The notes below the pieces were generated by a model. That model made no database searches and had not been told where the DNA came from. It saw only the letters and a list, made by a program, of their open reading frames with translations. Positions 8,440 to 16,430 of a stretch of DNA of 64,000 nucleotides are shown piece by piece. Both the position numbers and the translations under genes were made by a program. This DNA is from Streptomyces capitiformicae (lineage in GTDB: Bacteria > Actinomycetota > Actinomycetes > Streptomycetales > Streptomycetaceae). The DNA lies in the NCBI RefSeq assembly GCF_002214185.1, contig NZ_CP022161.1:7633486-7697485 (forward strand), written 5' to 3'. Each line of letters begins with the position of its first letter. Position 1 is the stretch's first letter.

Positions 8440-10288
8440 GGTCCTCGGCGGTCGAACGACGGCGCATCGCGAGGAAGACCCCGGCGCCGACGAGGACCAC
8501 GACCCCCGCCGCGACGCCGATGAGCACACCGGCGGAACCCGAGCCGTCGGAGGAGTCGCCGGACGCGGCCGCCGGGACCGCCGACCACCAGCTCCAGTAG
8601 CCGTCCTGGCCGTAGATGTTGCCCGCGTCCTCGGGCATCGTCGTGATCGACTCGATCTGGTCGGTGCGGTAGGCCTCGACGGCGTTCGGGTACGCCATGA
8701 CGTTCATGTACCCCGTGTCGTACAGCCGGGACTGGAGCTGCTTGACGAGGTCGGCCCGCTTGTCCGGGTCGTACTCGGCGAGTTGCTTCGCGTACAGGTC
8801 GTCGTATTGCTTGTCGCAGATGAAGTTGTCGGTCGCGCCCGTCTCCTCGGGGCTGGCGGGCAGGGCGGCGCAGGTGTGGATCGACAGGACGAAGTCGGGG
8901 TCGGGGTTGACGGACCAGCCGTCGAAGGCGAGGTCGTAGGTGCCCGCGAGCCAGGGGTCGGTGACGTTGTCGAGGCAGTTGAGGGTCACGCCGATGCCCA
9001 GCTCGCCCCACCACTCCGTGAGGTACTGGCCGACCGCCTTGTCGTTGGGGTCGGTGGCGTGGCACAGGACGCGGTAGTTGATCGGTTTGCCGTCCTTGCC
9101 TACCCGTTTGCCGTCGCTGTTCTTCTTGTAGCCCGCCTCGTCGAGGAGTTGGGCCGCCTTCGCGGGGTCGTAGGCGAGTTTCTGGTCGGCCGACGGTTTC
9201 CAGAAGTAGTCGGCGAAGCGGGGCGGGATGTACCCCTCGCCCTCGACGGCGTGGCCCTGGAAGACCTTGTCGATGACGGTCTCGCGGTCGACCGCCATGA
9301 ACAGGGCGTGCCGCACCCGCTCGTCGAGCAGCGAGGGATGACCGTCACCGAAGCGTTCGCCGTCCTTGGAGCGGGCGCCCGGATTGGTGGCGAGGGCGTA
9401 GAAGCGGCGGCCGGGAGCGTCGTTGACCTTGATGTTCTTCTGGCCCTTGAGCGCCGCCGACTGAGCGGGTGTCAAATTGTTTACGAACGACACCTCGCCC
9501 TTCTGCAGGGCGGCGACGGCCGCGTCGCCGTCCTTGTAGTACTTGAAGAGCAGCTCGTCGAACTTGGGGGCGCCGCGCCAGAAGTTCTTGTTCGGTTCGA
9601 GCCGTACGTAGCTGTCGGCCTTGTAGCCGGTGAGGACGAACGGCCCGCTGCCGACGATGGGGAAGGCCTTGTCGTTGTTGAACTCCGAGAAGTCCTCGAC
9701 CTTCTCCCAGATGTGCTTGGGCACGATCGGTACGTCGAGGGCGGTCATCGTCGCCTGCGGCTTCTTCAGCTGGATGACGAGTTCAGTGGGGCTCGGGGCC
9801 GTCACCTTCGCGAAGTTGGTGATGTAGCTGCCGTTCGCCGTGCCGGCGCCGTCGTCGCTCATCATCTTGTTGAACGTCCACGCCACGTCCTCGGCCGTGA
9901 GCGGCTCGCCGTCGGACCACTTGGTGCCGGAACGGATCGCGTAGGTCCAGGTGAGCTTGTCGGCGGACGGCGTCCACTTGGTGGCCAGGCCCGGGATCGG
10001 ATGGGCGTCCTTGACGTCGTAGTTGGTCAGGTTCTCGTACATCAACCGGTGGATGCTCGTACTGACCAGACGGGTCGCCAGGAAGGGACTCAGCGAGTCG
10101 ACGCTCTGCGCCACCGCCACGGTGAGGACCTTCTTCCCCTCCGCGGCCGCCGCCTGCTGGGGCGCCGGGGAGAGGGGAGTCGCGAGACCGGCCCACAACA
10201 ACAGGGTGGCGGTGCCGAGCCGGAGCGCACGGGAGCGTCGGCTGCGCCAACTCGAACGTGCTCTACCAGGTGGGGCTGGTGGCTTCAT
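8432..10288 (-). CDS. Peptide ABC transporter solute-binding protein (family 5) with C-terminal membrane anchor
   Basis: 618 residues from the ATG at 10288. The N-terminus has a basic region and a hydrophobic core (LGTATLLLWAGLATP) ending in an Ala-rich cleavage site, but no lipobox cysteine. The SBP_bac_5 fold follows (VDSLSPFLATR, LTWTYAIRSGTKWSDGEPLT, ALFMAVDRETVIDKVF). The C-terminus is a single membrane segment, GVLIGVAAGVVVLVGAGVFL, followed by MRRRS. The protein is therefore probably tethered by its C-terminus, in contrast to the lipoprotein at 13877-15499. First gene of the operon that runs to 4219. Confidence 0.93.
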   Translation of the reverse strand: MKPPAPPGRARSSWRSRRSRALRLGTATLLLWAGLATPLSPAPQQAAAAEGKKVLTVAVAQSVDSLSPFLATRLVSTSIHRLMYENLTNYDVKDAHPIPGLATKWTPSADKLTWTYAIRSGTKWSDGEPLTAEDVAWTFNKMMSDDGAGTANGSYITNFAKVTAPSPTELVIQLKKPQATMTALDVPIVPKHIWEKVEDFSEFNNDKAFPIVGSGPFVLTGYKADSYVRLEPNKNFWRGAPKFDELLFKYYKDGDAAVAALQKGEVSFVNNLTPAQSAALKGQKNIKVNDAPGRRFYALATNPGARSKDGERFGDGHPSLLDERVRHALFMAVDRETVIDKVFQGHAVEGEGYIPPRFADYFWKPSADQKLAYDPAKAAQLLDEAGYKKNSDGKRVGKDGKPINYRVLCHATDPNDKAVGQYLTEWWGELGIGVTLNCLDNVTDPWLAGTYDLAFDGWSVNPDPDFVLSIHTCAALPASPEETGATDNFICDKQYDDLYAKQLAEYDPDKRADLVKQLQSRLYDTGYMNVMAYPNAVEAYRTDQIESITTMPEDAGNIYGQDGYWSWWSAVPAAASGDSSDGSGSAGVLIGVAAGVVVLVGAGVFLAMRRRSTAEDRE

Positions 10289-10517
10289 GGGTCGTGACCT
10301 CGCGTCATCGCTCGCACAGGGACGGCTGTGTCTATCAGCGGACGTCCGCACACGTCAACGGTGCGTAAAACCCCAAGTGGCCTGGGAAAACAAGGCACTT
10401 ATGCGAATGTCGCGCACATTGGTCCACACCGGTGAAGCGTCCCTGGCAGAGGGCTGGCAGAGGTGTGCGGAGATCTGGCAGAGGGCTGGCGGCGAGCCGG
10501 CGGCATGGCGAATGAAA

Positions 10518-10548
10518 GCGGCCCGCCGGGGGCATCCCGACGGGCCGC
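10518..10548 (-). terminator. Terminator of the second small secreted-protein gene
   Basis: An 8-bp GC stem (10518-10525 with 10541-10548) is followed on the minus strand by TTTCATT. It sits 12 bases beyond the stop codon of the gene that ends at 10560. Confidence 0.75.
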
Positions 10549-10559
10549 CTTGGCGGGTC

Positions 10560-11108
10560 CTACTTGTACTCGAGACGCCAGACGTCGTTCGAGCTGCGCT
10601 TGGCCGGACCGACGATGGTCTTGCGCCACTTGGTCGTGTACAGGGTCTTGCAGTTACCGTTGATGACCCATGTCTGCTTGTGGACCGAGAACTTCTTGGC
10701 CTCGTGGAAGTACCGCATGCGGACTTGCTTCTTGCCCTTCGGCTTCTTGGCCGTCATGGAGTAGTTCCAGCTCTTGGACTTCGACCACTCCTTGCCGATG
10801 GTCACGCTGAAGGAGGTGCTCGCCTTGGCGAAGATCACCCCGGCCTCGGCCTCGATGCCGGCGGTGCCGCTGGCGTTCCAGGACGCCGTGTTGTTGTCCT
10901 CGTAGCTGACCGTGACCGACTCGGCGCTTCGGAAGTCCATCCAGGTGCTGGCGAGGTTGGTGCCCTTGTACACCGTGGACTTGTTGTAGATGGTGTACTT
11001 CGTCCCTCGCTCCGGGGCGCACCCGGCGAAAGCAGGAGCGCTGGTGGCGCCCACCAGGCCGCCGGCCACGACGACAGTAGCGAGAGTGGTGCCAACGAGT
11101 CTCTTCAT
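10560..11108 (-). CDS. Small secreted protein, paralogue of the product at 3216-3761; function unknown
   Basis: 182 residues: signal peptide (MKRLVGTTLATVVVAGGLVG, cleavage near APAFA), then a mature domain matching the other copy almost end to end, with no large gaps. Shared features are YKGTN, SGTAGIEAEAGVIFAKA, GKEWSKSKSWNY, HEAKKFSV, the Cys pair and VWRLEYK. GAAGGA lies just upstream of the ATG. It has its own terminator and a perfect palindrome upstream, so it is probably a single-gene transcript. It lies upstream of the minus-strand transporter operon, while its paralogue lies beyond that operon's end. Confidence 0.87.
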   Translation of the reverse strand: MKRLVGTTLATVVVAGGLVGATSAPAFAGCAPERGTKYTIYNKSTVYKGTNLASTWMDFRSAESVTVSYEDNNTASWNASGTAGIEAEAGVIFAKASTSFSVTIGKEWSKSKSWNYSMTAKKPKGKKQVRMRYFHEAKKFSVHKQTWVINGNCKTLYTTKWRKTIVGPAKRSSNDVWRLEYK

Positions 11109-11125
11109 GGAGATTCCTTCGGTGA

Positions 11126-11145
11126 GTCATGTCCCCGGACATGAC
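11126..11145 (-). promoter_or_regulatory. Perfect 9-bp inverted repeat upstream of the secreted-protein start
   Basis: GTCATGTCC-CC-GGACATGAC ends 17 bases before the ATG at 11108 and only a few bases before its Shine-Dalgarno. It could be an operator or a hairpin in the 5' leader that affects ribosome access. No equivalent precedes the paralogue at 3761. Confidence 0.5.
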
Positions 11146-11300
11146 GGAACTTGAGCCATGACGCGGCTCCGCGTCGAGTGAGCGTGTGCGCGATCAGCGC
11201 CGGGTCCGTCCGGTGCGGGCGGCCTCCACTGGCCGTGCTCCGGTGTCCCGTGGCAGAGGTTTGGGCAGGGCGTTACAGACTTCGCGGTAGAGCTGGGGCC

Positions 11301-11517
11301 ATGTCACAGGCGACGGTGAGTGCGACTGCCCAGGCCGGTTGGGCCGTACACGAAACCGAGAAGAGCAGCCCGCTCACCAGAACCCCCGTTCAGATGGTCA
11401 ACGCGCCTGCGGAGGCAGCGGTCGAACGAGCCATCCGGAACACCGGGTCAGGTCGGTGTGTCCTGGTGGGACGGCAAGTGGAGTGTGCTGTACCGCAGTT
11501 CGTTGACTCATTTATAA
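11301..11517 (+). pseudogene. Possible decayed small gene, frame broken near position 11450
   Basis: An ATG at 11301 opens a frame (MSQATVSATAQAGWAVHETE) that continues to about 11450. The coherent continuation, GQVGVSWWDGKWSVLYRSS, is in another frame and ends at a TAA at 11515. Joining them gives a protein of about 71 residues with a typical Trp/Gly-rich end. I cannot name the family, and chance is possible. The rest of 11109-11615 shows no gene. Confidence 0.3.
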
Positions 11518-11615
11518 GGCCTGGCGGCTGATCTTCGTAGTGTCCAAAAGGGAGGTGCGGGGGGGCGGCGATATTCGTTCGTCACCCGGGCCGACGCAAG
11601 GGAGGATCGGTCGCG

Positions 11616-12131
11616 ATGACACAACGCACTGATACGCCTCCCGCCTGGGACGAGCGGACCCAGCTGACCACTTTCCTCGACTACGCCCGGACCACCGCCC
11701 TGGCCAAGTGCGAGGGGGTGTCACCGGAGAACGCGCGGAAGGCGCCGCTGCCGGGATCGCCGCTCATGACCCTGTGCGGGCTGATCAGCCACCTCAGATG
11801 GGTCGAGTACTACTGGTTCCAGGTGGTGTTCCTCGGAGAGGACATGACCGGACCGCTCGCCGAGGCGACCGACGACGACCCCGACCCGGAGATGCGCACC
11901 GCCGTCGACGTGCCACTGCCTCGACTCCTCGCCGAGTACGAGGAGCAGAGCGCCCGTTACCGCGGCCTGGTCGCCGACCACGCCCTGGACACCAAGGCCC
12001 GGCGGCCGATCAGGGACGGCCGTCACGTCGACCTCCGCTGGGTGCTGCTCCACCTCCTGGAGGAGACCGCACGGCACAACGGCCACCTCGATGTCGTACG
12101 AGAGCTTGTCGACGGGCAGACCGGTATGTGA
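11616..12131 (+). CDS. DinB-like / DUF664 family protein
   Basis: 171 residues, matching the four-helix DinB/YfiT-like superfamily in its actinobacterial DUF664 form. Evidence is the WDERTQLTTFLDYARTT start, the metal-site histidine in the helix LCGLISHLRWVEYYWF, and the closing LLHLLEETARHNGHLDVVRE with its conserved His residues. In this superfamily three histidines bind a divalent metal, and several actinobacterial members are thiol (mycothiol)-dependent transferases. Whether this one has activity cannot be said. AGGGAGG precedes the ATG. No operon partner; the sequence after it is decayed. Confidence 0.85.
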   Translation: MTQRTDTPPAWDERTQLTTFLDYARTTALAKCEGVSPENARKAPLPGSPLMTLCGLISHLRWVEYYWFQVVFLGEDMTGPLAEATDDDPDPEMRTAVDVPLPRLLAEYEEQSARYRGLVADHALDTKARRPIRDGRHVDLRWVLLHLLEETARHNGHLDVVRELVDGQTGM

Positions 12132-12286
12132 GCGAGAAGGGGCTGTTCGATCGGGGGTTGGCAACTGTTCGCCGAGGAGTGCACATGAGGCCGCTTTGAC
12201 TCGGCCGGCGTGCGGGGCCTCCGCTCCACCAGAGAGATGGTCCGGGGCCTCCCCGTCGCCTCTGGCCGAACCCAACTGGCCAGGTC

Positions 12287-13108
12287 GCGTCAGGGAACTG
12301 GCCTCCCGGGCCTCCTGCGGATGGTGGCGCCGGAGCGCGACCCGGTGGAGGAACACCGGGCCCTGGACCAGCTGATGGCGGCCGAGGAGCCCGGCTTCCG
12401 TGCCTTCGACGGGGCGGCAGGGCTGCTGCGCGCCCTGCCGCCGGGCCGTCGTCACCTCCAGCCGCGCCGAGCCCACCGTCGCGCGGCTAGTGCCCCGGCA
12501 GGCAACGTTCGCCCCGTCGCGACGCCCGGCACGCTCCCCCACTCTCGGCTTCTCCCCCACTCTCGGCTTCGCTCGAGCGGGAGGGGCCCCATGAGCGGGA
12601 GGGGCGCCCATGAGCGGGAGGGGCCCCCACCGCCGCACCGGCCGAAAGCCCAAGTACATCCAGTCCATCTACGGGGCCTTCCGGCCGGCACACCGAGAGC
12701 ACCCACCGGACGCCGCTCCTTGACGGGCAAACGTTGCCTGCCGGGGCACTAGCTCGTACGGGGCTGGTGGTGCCCGAGGTATGCGTCTGCGCCGAGGACG
12801 TCTCCGAGGGCAAGCCGTCGCCCGAGGGCTATCTGACCGCCGCCGCCCGACTGGGCGTCGACCCGGTCCGGTGCCTGGTCGTCGAGGACGCCTCGGCGGG
12901 CATCGCGGCGGGGCTCGCGGCCGGCTGCACGGTGTACGCGGTGGGCTCCACGCAGGGCCCCGAGGAACTCCGGGACGCGCACAGGTGTTTCGGGTCGCTG
13001 GGGGAGGCGGTCGGGGCGGTTCTGCGGGCTGCGGGCGCGGACGAGGACGGGGGCCGAGGGGAAATCGGTGGCGGGCCCGTGGCCGGTGGCGGGACCCTGG
13101 GTCGCTGA
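12287..13108 (+). pseudogene. HAD-superfamily phosphatase pseudogene, split by a MITE-like insertion
   Basis: The right part (from about 12756) reads [20 protein letters not shown], then [19 protein letters not shown], which are the third and fourth HAD motifs of the beta-phosphoglucomutase-like group. The left part reads FDGAAGLLRALPPG in one frame and AVVTSSRAEPTVARL in another, giving the cap junction and motif II with a frameshift near 12445. The N-terminal DxD nucleophile motif is missing or unreadable. The element at 12487-12752 sits between VARL and the rest; taking it out with one CTAG copy yields an in-frame [14 protein letters not shown]. The gene had at least two other lesions, so it is dead in any case. 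Confidence 0.82.
12487..12752. mobile_element. MITE-like element, 266 bp with CTAG ends, inserted in the HAD gene
   Basis: The left end CTAGTGCCCCGGCAGGCA continues to a 23-bp sequence (12487-12509) that is the exact reverse complement of 12730-12752. Similarity extends to 28 bp with one mismatch. The CTAG at each end behaves as a 4-bp target duplication. The interior has no transposase frame, only repeats of the CCCACTCTCGGCTT and ATGAGCGGGAGGGGC type. A YTAR-type 4-bp duplication is known for the IS5 and IS701 families, which would be candidate drivers; none is in this window. Confidence 0.85.
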
Positions 13109-13155
13109 TCTCGGCCTGCCGGGCTGACACGCACGGCTCGCCGACCGGCGGCGCA

Positions 13156-13266
13156 TGACCACCGGCGCGTGACCACCGGCGCGTGACCACCGGCGCGTGA
13201 CCACCGACGGATGACCACCGACGGATGACCACCGACTCACGACAGCGACTGATGACTACCGACTCA
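13156..13266. repeat. 14-bp tandem repeat upstream of the VOC gene
   Basis: Six contiguous units of TGACCACCGGCGCG and the variant TGACCACCGACGGA fill 13156-13239; a seventh, diverged unit is at 13253-13266. The array runs into the 5' side of the VOC gene and creates several spurious ATG starts there. Confidence 0.85.
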
Positions 13267-13281
13267 CAACGGAGACCCCAG

Positions 13282-13665
13282 TTGAGCACCGAGCACCCCA
13301 CCATCCACAGCCTCACCTTCGACTGCACCGGCGACCCGTACGACCTCGGCCTCTTCTGGAGCGAACTGCTCGGCAGGCCGCTGGGTGATGACGACAAGCC
13401 CGGTGACCCGGAGGCGCTGATCGAGGACCCGGCCGGGGGCCCGAGGCTGCTGTTCGTCCGTGTGCCCGAGGGCAAGTCGGCGAAGAACCGGCTCCACTTC
13501 GACCTGAAGCCGCACGGCCGCACTCGCGCCGAGGAGGTCGCGCGGGCGCTCTCGCTCGGCGCCCGGGTGATCGCCGACCACACCCGGCCCGACGGCGGGG
13601 GGTGGGTGCTCATGGCCGACCCCGAGGGCAACGAATTCTGTGTGGAGCGCGGGGAATTGGGCTGA
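13282..13665 (+). CDS. VOC (glyoxalase-like) family protein
   Basis: 127 residues if started at the TTG at 13282, which has GGAG seven bases upstream. The ATGs at 13225 and 13252 are inside the 14-bp repeat array and probably not used. The single VOC domain shows TFDCTGDPYDLGLFWSELLG, LLFVRVPEGKSAKNRLHFDL and the end MADPEGNEFCVE. The His and Glu at metal-site positions are retained. Members bind or modify small molecules, for example in resistance or lyase roles; the substrate cannot be inferred. It stands alone between decayed DNA and the transporter operon. Confidence 0.82.
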   Translation: MSTEHPTIHSLTFDCTGDPYDLGLFWSELLGRPLGDDDKPGDPEALIEDPAGGPRLLFVRVPEGKSAKNRLHFDLKPHGRTRAEEVARALSLGARVIADHTRPDGGGWVLMADPEGNEFCVERGELG

Positions 13666-13773
13666 CGGCAGCCCCCTCGGACACCGACCCGCCTCGCCCC
13701 ACCCGTATGGCCCCCCTCCGCACCCGTACGGCTGCACAGGTGTGCGCTATGTGTGGTATCGCCCGATATTCTC

Positions 13774-13815
13774 CGGTATCGGTATCGGTATCGGTATCCG
13801 TATCCGTAGCGGTAA
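13774..13815. repeat. Hexanucleotide repeat in the promoter region of the third transporter operon
   Basis: Four perfect CGGTAT units (13774-13797) and about three diverged ones end 62 bases before the start codon of the binding-protein gene, in the likely promoter/leader. Confidence 0.8.
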
Positions 13816-13876
13816 CGGAACAGCGCCCCGGCGCTGGAGCACAGCGCACACCTGCGCGTTCACGAGGAGGCACCCC

Positions 13877-15499
13877 ATGCGCGGAGCCACGCACGCCGGA
13901 TGGGTCGCCTGCGCGGTGGCCGTAGCACTCGCCGCGACCGGCTGTGGTGGAGGGGGCGACGCCGGCGACAGCGGCGCGGTGCTCAGCTCCTCATGGACCG
14001 ATCCGCAGAACCCGCTGGAGCCGGCCAACACCAACGAGGTACAGGGCGGCAAGGTGCTGGACATGATCTTCCGCGGGCTGAAGCGGTACGACGCGAAGAC
14101 CGGCGTGGCCGAGGACATGCTCGCCGAGAAGATCGAGACCTCCGACTCGCGGAACTACACCGTCACCGTCAAGGACGGCTGGACCTTCAGCAACGGCGAG
14201 AAGGTCACCGCCAGGTCCTTCGTGGACGCCTGGAACTACGGGGCGAGCCTGAGGAACAACCAGAAGAACGCCTACTTCTTCAGTTACATCGAGGGCTACG
14301 ACAAGGTCCACCCGGAGAAGGGCGAGCAGAGCGCCGAGACGATGTCCGGGCTGAAGGTCGTGGACGACCGGACCTTCACCGTCAGGCTCAGCCAGAAATT
14401 CTCGAGCTTCCCCGACACCCTCGGCTACAACGCCTTCGTGCCGTTGCCCCGCGCGTTCTTCGACGACCACGCCGCCTGGCTGGCCAAGCCCGTCGGCAAC
14501 GGCCCGTACGCCGTGGAGTCGTACACCAAGGGCTCCGAGATGCGCCTGACGAAGTGGGACGCCTACCCGGGTTCGGACGCGGCCCGCAACGGCGGCGTCA
14601 CTCTCAAGGTCTACACGGACAACAACACGGCCTACACCGACCTGATGGCCGGCAACCTCGACCTCGTCGACGACGTACCGGCCCAGCAGCTGAAGAACGT
14701 CCGCAGCGACCTCGGCGACCGCTACCTCAACACCCCGGCCGGCATCATCCAGACCCTGGCCTTCCCCCACTACGACAAGGCCTGGAACAAGCCCGGCTCG
14801 GTCAAGGTCCGCAAAGGACTCTCCCGTGCGATCAACCGCCGGCAGATCACTGACACCATCTTCCAGAAGACCCGCACCCCCGCCACCGACTGGACCTCAC
14901 CCGTGCTCGGCGAGGACGGCGGTTACCAGGAGGGGCTGTGCGGTCAGTGGTGCGAGTACGACGCCGCCGCGGCGAAGAAGCTGATCGAGGAGGGCGGCGG
15001 GCTGCCCGGCGGGCAGGTGAAGATCACGTACAACGCGGACACCGGATCCCACAAGCTGTGGGTGGACGCCGTCTGCAACTCCATCAACAACGCCCTGGGC
15101 AACGACCGGGCCTGCGTCGGCAACCCGATCGGCACCTTCGCCGACTTCCGGAGCAAGAGCACGACCCAGAAGCTCTCTGGGCCCTTCCGGGCGGGCTGGC
15201 AGATGGACTACCCGCTGACCCAGAACTTCCTCCAGCCGCTCTACTACACGGGCGCCTCCTCCAACGACGGCAAGTGGTCCAACGAGGAGTTCGACAGGCT
15301 CGTCGACCAGGCGAACGCCGAGACCGACGTCGCCAAGGCCGTCGAGACCTTCCAGAAGGCCGAGGAGGTCGTCCGGGACAACATGGCGGCCATCCCGCTC
15401 TGGTACCAGAACGGCAGCGCCGGCTGGTCCGAGCGGCTGTCGAACGTGGCCCTCAACCCGTTCAGCGTCCCCGTCTACCACGAGATCAAGGTCGGCTGA
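13877..15499 (+). CDS. Peptide ABC transporter solute-binding lipoprotein (family 5)
   Basis: 540 residues, starting at an ATG with GAGGAGG upstream. A short signal peptide ends in LAATGC, which places the lipidated cysteine at residue 23. The SBP_bac_5 domain follows (YTVTVKDGWTFSNGEKVTA, FVDAWNYGA, KVRKGLSRAINRRQITDTIF, and a long C-terminal lobe rich in aromatic residues). It captures peptides outside the membrane and hands them to the permeases encoded next. First gene of a five-gene operon; a gap of 7 bases separates it from the B-type permease. Confidence 0.94.
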   Translation: MRGATHAGWVACAVAVALAATGCGGGGDAGDSGAVLSSSWTDPQNPLEPANTNEVQGGKVLDMIFRGLKRYDAKTGVAEDMLAEKIETSDSRNYTVTVKDGWTFSNGEKVTARSFVDAWNYGASLRNNQKNAYFFSYIEGYDKVHPEKGEQSAETMSGLKVVDDRTFTVRLSQKFSSFPDTLGYNAFVPLPRAFFDDHAAWLAKPVGNGPYAVESYTKGSEMRLTKWDAYPGSDAARNGGVTLKVYTDNNTAYTDLMAGNLDLVDDVPAQQLKNVRSDLGDRYLNTPAGIIQTLAFPHYDKAWNKPGSVKVRKGLSRAINRRQITDTIFQKTRTPATDWTSPVLGEDGGYQEGLCGQWCEYDAAAAKKLIEEGGGLPGGQVKITYNADTGSHKLWVDAVCNSINNALGNDRACVGNPIGTFADFRSKSTTQKLSGPFRAGWQMDYPLTQNFLQPLYYTGASSNDGKWSNEEFDRLVDQANAETDVAKAVETFQKAEEVVRDNMAAIPLWYQNGSAGWSERLSNVALNPFSVPVYHEIKVG

Positions 15500-15506
15500 G
15501 CCCGTC

Positions 15507-16430
15507 ATGGGGCGGTACGTCGTCCGGCGCCTGCTGCAGATGGTCCCGGTGTTCATCGGGTCGACCCTGCTGATCTTCCTCATGGTGAACGTGATGGGCG
15601 ACCCCGTCGCGGGCCTGTGCGGCGACCGGCAGTGCGACCCGGCGACGGCTGCCCAGCTCAGAAAGGAGTTCGGCCTCGACCAGCCCGTGTGGCAGCAGTA
15701 CCTGACCTACATGGGGAACGTCTTCACCGGAGACTTCGGTACGGCGTTCAACGGCCAGGAAGTCACCGAGTTGATGTCCACGGCCTTCCCGGTCACCATC
15801 CGGCTCACCGTCGTGGCGATCCTGTTCGAGGTCGTCATCGGGATCACACTGGGCGTCGTCACCGGCCTGCGCCGTGGCCGCCCCGTGGACACCGGTGTCC
15901 TGCTGCTCACCCTCGTCGTCATCTCCGTCCCCACCTTCGTGACCGGACTGCTGCTCCAGCTGCTGCTCGGCGTGGAGTGGGGGTGGATCAGGCCGTCCGT
16001 CTCCCCGGCCGCCCCCTTCGACGAGCTGATCCTCCCGGGCCTCGTCCTCGCCTCGGTCTCCCTCGCGTACGTCACCCGCCTGACCCGCACGTCGATCGCG
16101 GAGAACCGGCGCTCCGACTACGTCCGTACGGCCATCGCCAAGGGCCTGCCGAGACACCGCGTCGTCACCAGGCACCTTCTGCGCAACTCCCTCATCCCCG
16201 TCGTCACCTTCATCGGCGCCGACATCGGCTTCCTCATGGGCGGCGCGATCGTCACCGAGCGGATCTTCAACATCCACGGCGTCGGATACCAGCTCTACCA
16301 GGGCATCCTGCGCCAGAACACGCAGACGGTCGTGGGCTTCGTGACGGTCCTCGTCCTCGTCTTCCTCGTCTGCAACCTGGTCGTCGACCTCCTGTACGCC
16401 GTACTCGACCCGAGGATCCGCTATGCCTGA
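15507..16430 (+). CDS. Peptide ABC transporter permease, DppB/OppB type
   Basis: 307 residues with the hallmark N-terminus MGRYVVRRLLQMVPVFIGST, an extracytoplasmic segment containing two cysteines (GLCGDRQC), about six membrane helices, an EAA loop (YVRTAIAKGLPRHRVVTRHLLRN) and the end VDLLYAVLDPRIRYA. It overlaps the next permease gene by 8 bases. Confidence 0.95.
   Translation: MGRYVVRRLLQMVPVFIGSTLLIFLMVNVMGDPVAGLCGDRQCDPATAAQLRKEFGLDQPVWQQYLTYMGNVFTGDFGTAFNGQEVTELMSTAFPVTIRLTVVAILFEVVIGITLGVVTGLRRGRPVDTGVLLLTLVVISVPTFVTGLLLQLLLGVEWGWIRPSVSPAAPFDELILPGLVLASVSLAYVTRLTRTSIAENRRSDYVRTAIAKGLPRHRVVTRHLLRNSLIPVVTFIGADIGFLMGGAIVTERIFNIHGVGYQLYQGILRQNTQTVVGFVTVLVLVFLVCNLVVDLLYAVLDPRIRYA

Noticed and set aside
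12487..12813. Open frame of 108 codons on the minus strand inside the MITE-like element
   Set aside because: Reads through both inverted repeats with Ser/Arg/Gly-rich sequence and no transposase motif.
13156..13266. Possible CRISPR-like array
   Set aside because: Units are contiguous 14-mers without spacers and no cas gene is near; simple tandem repeat.
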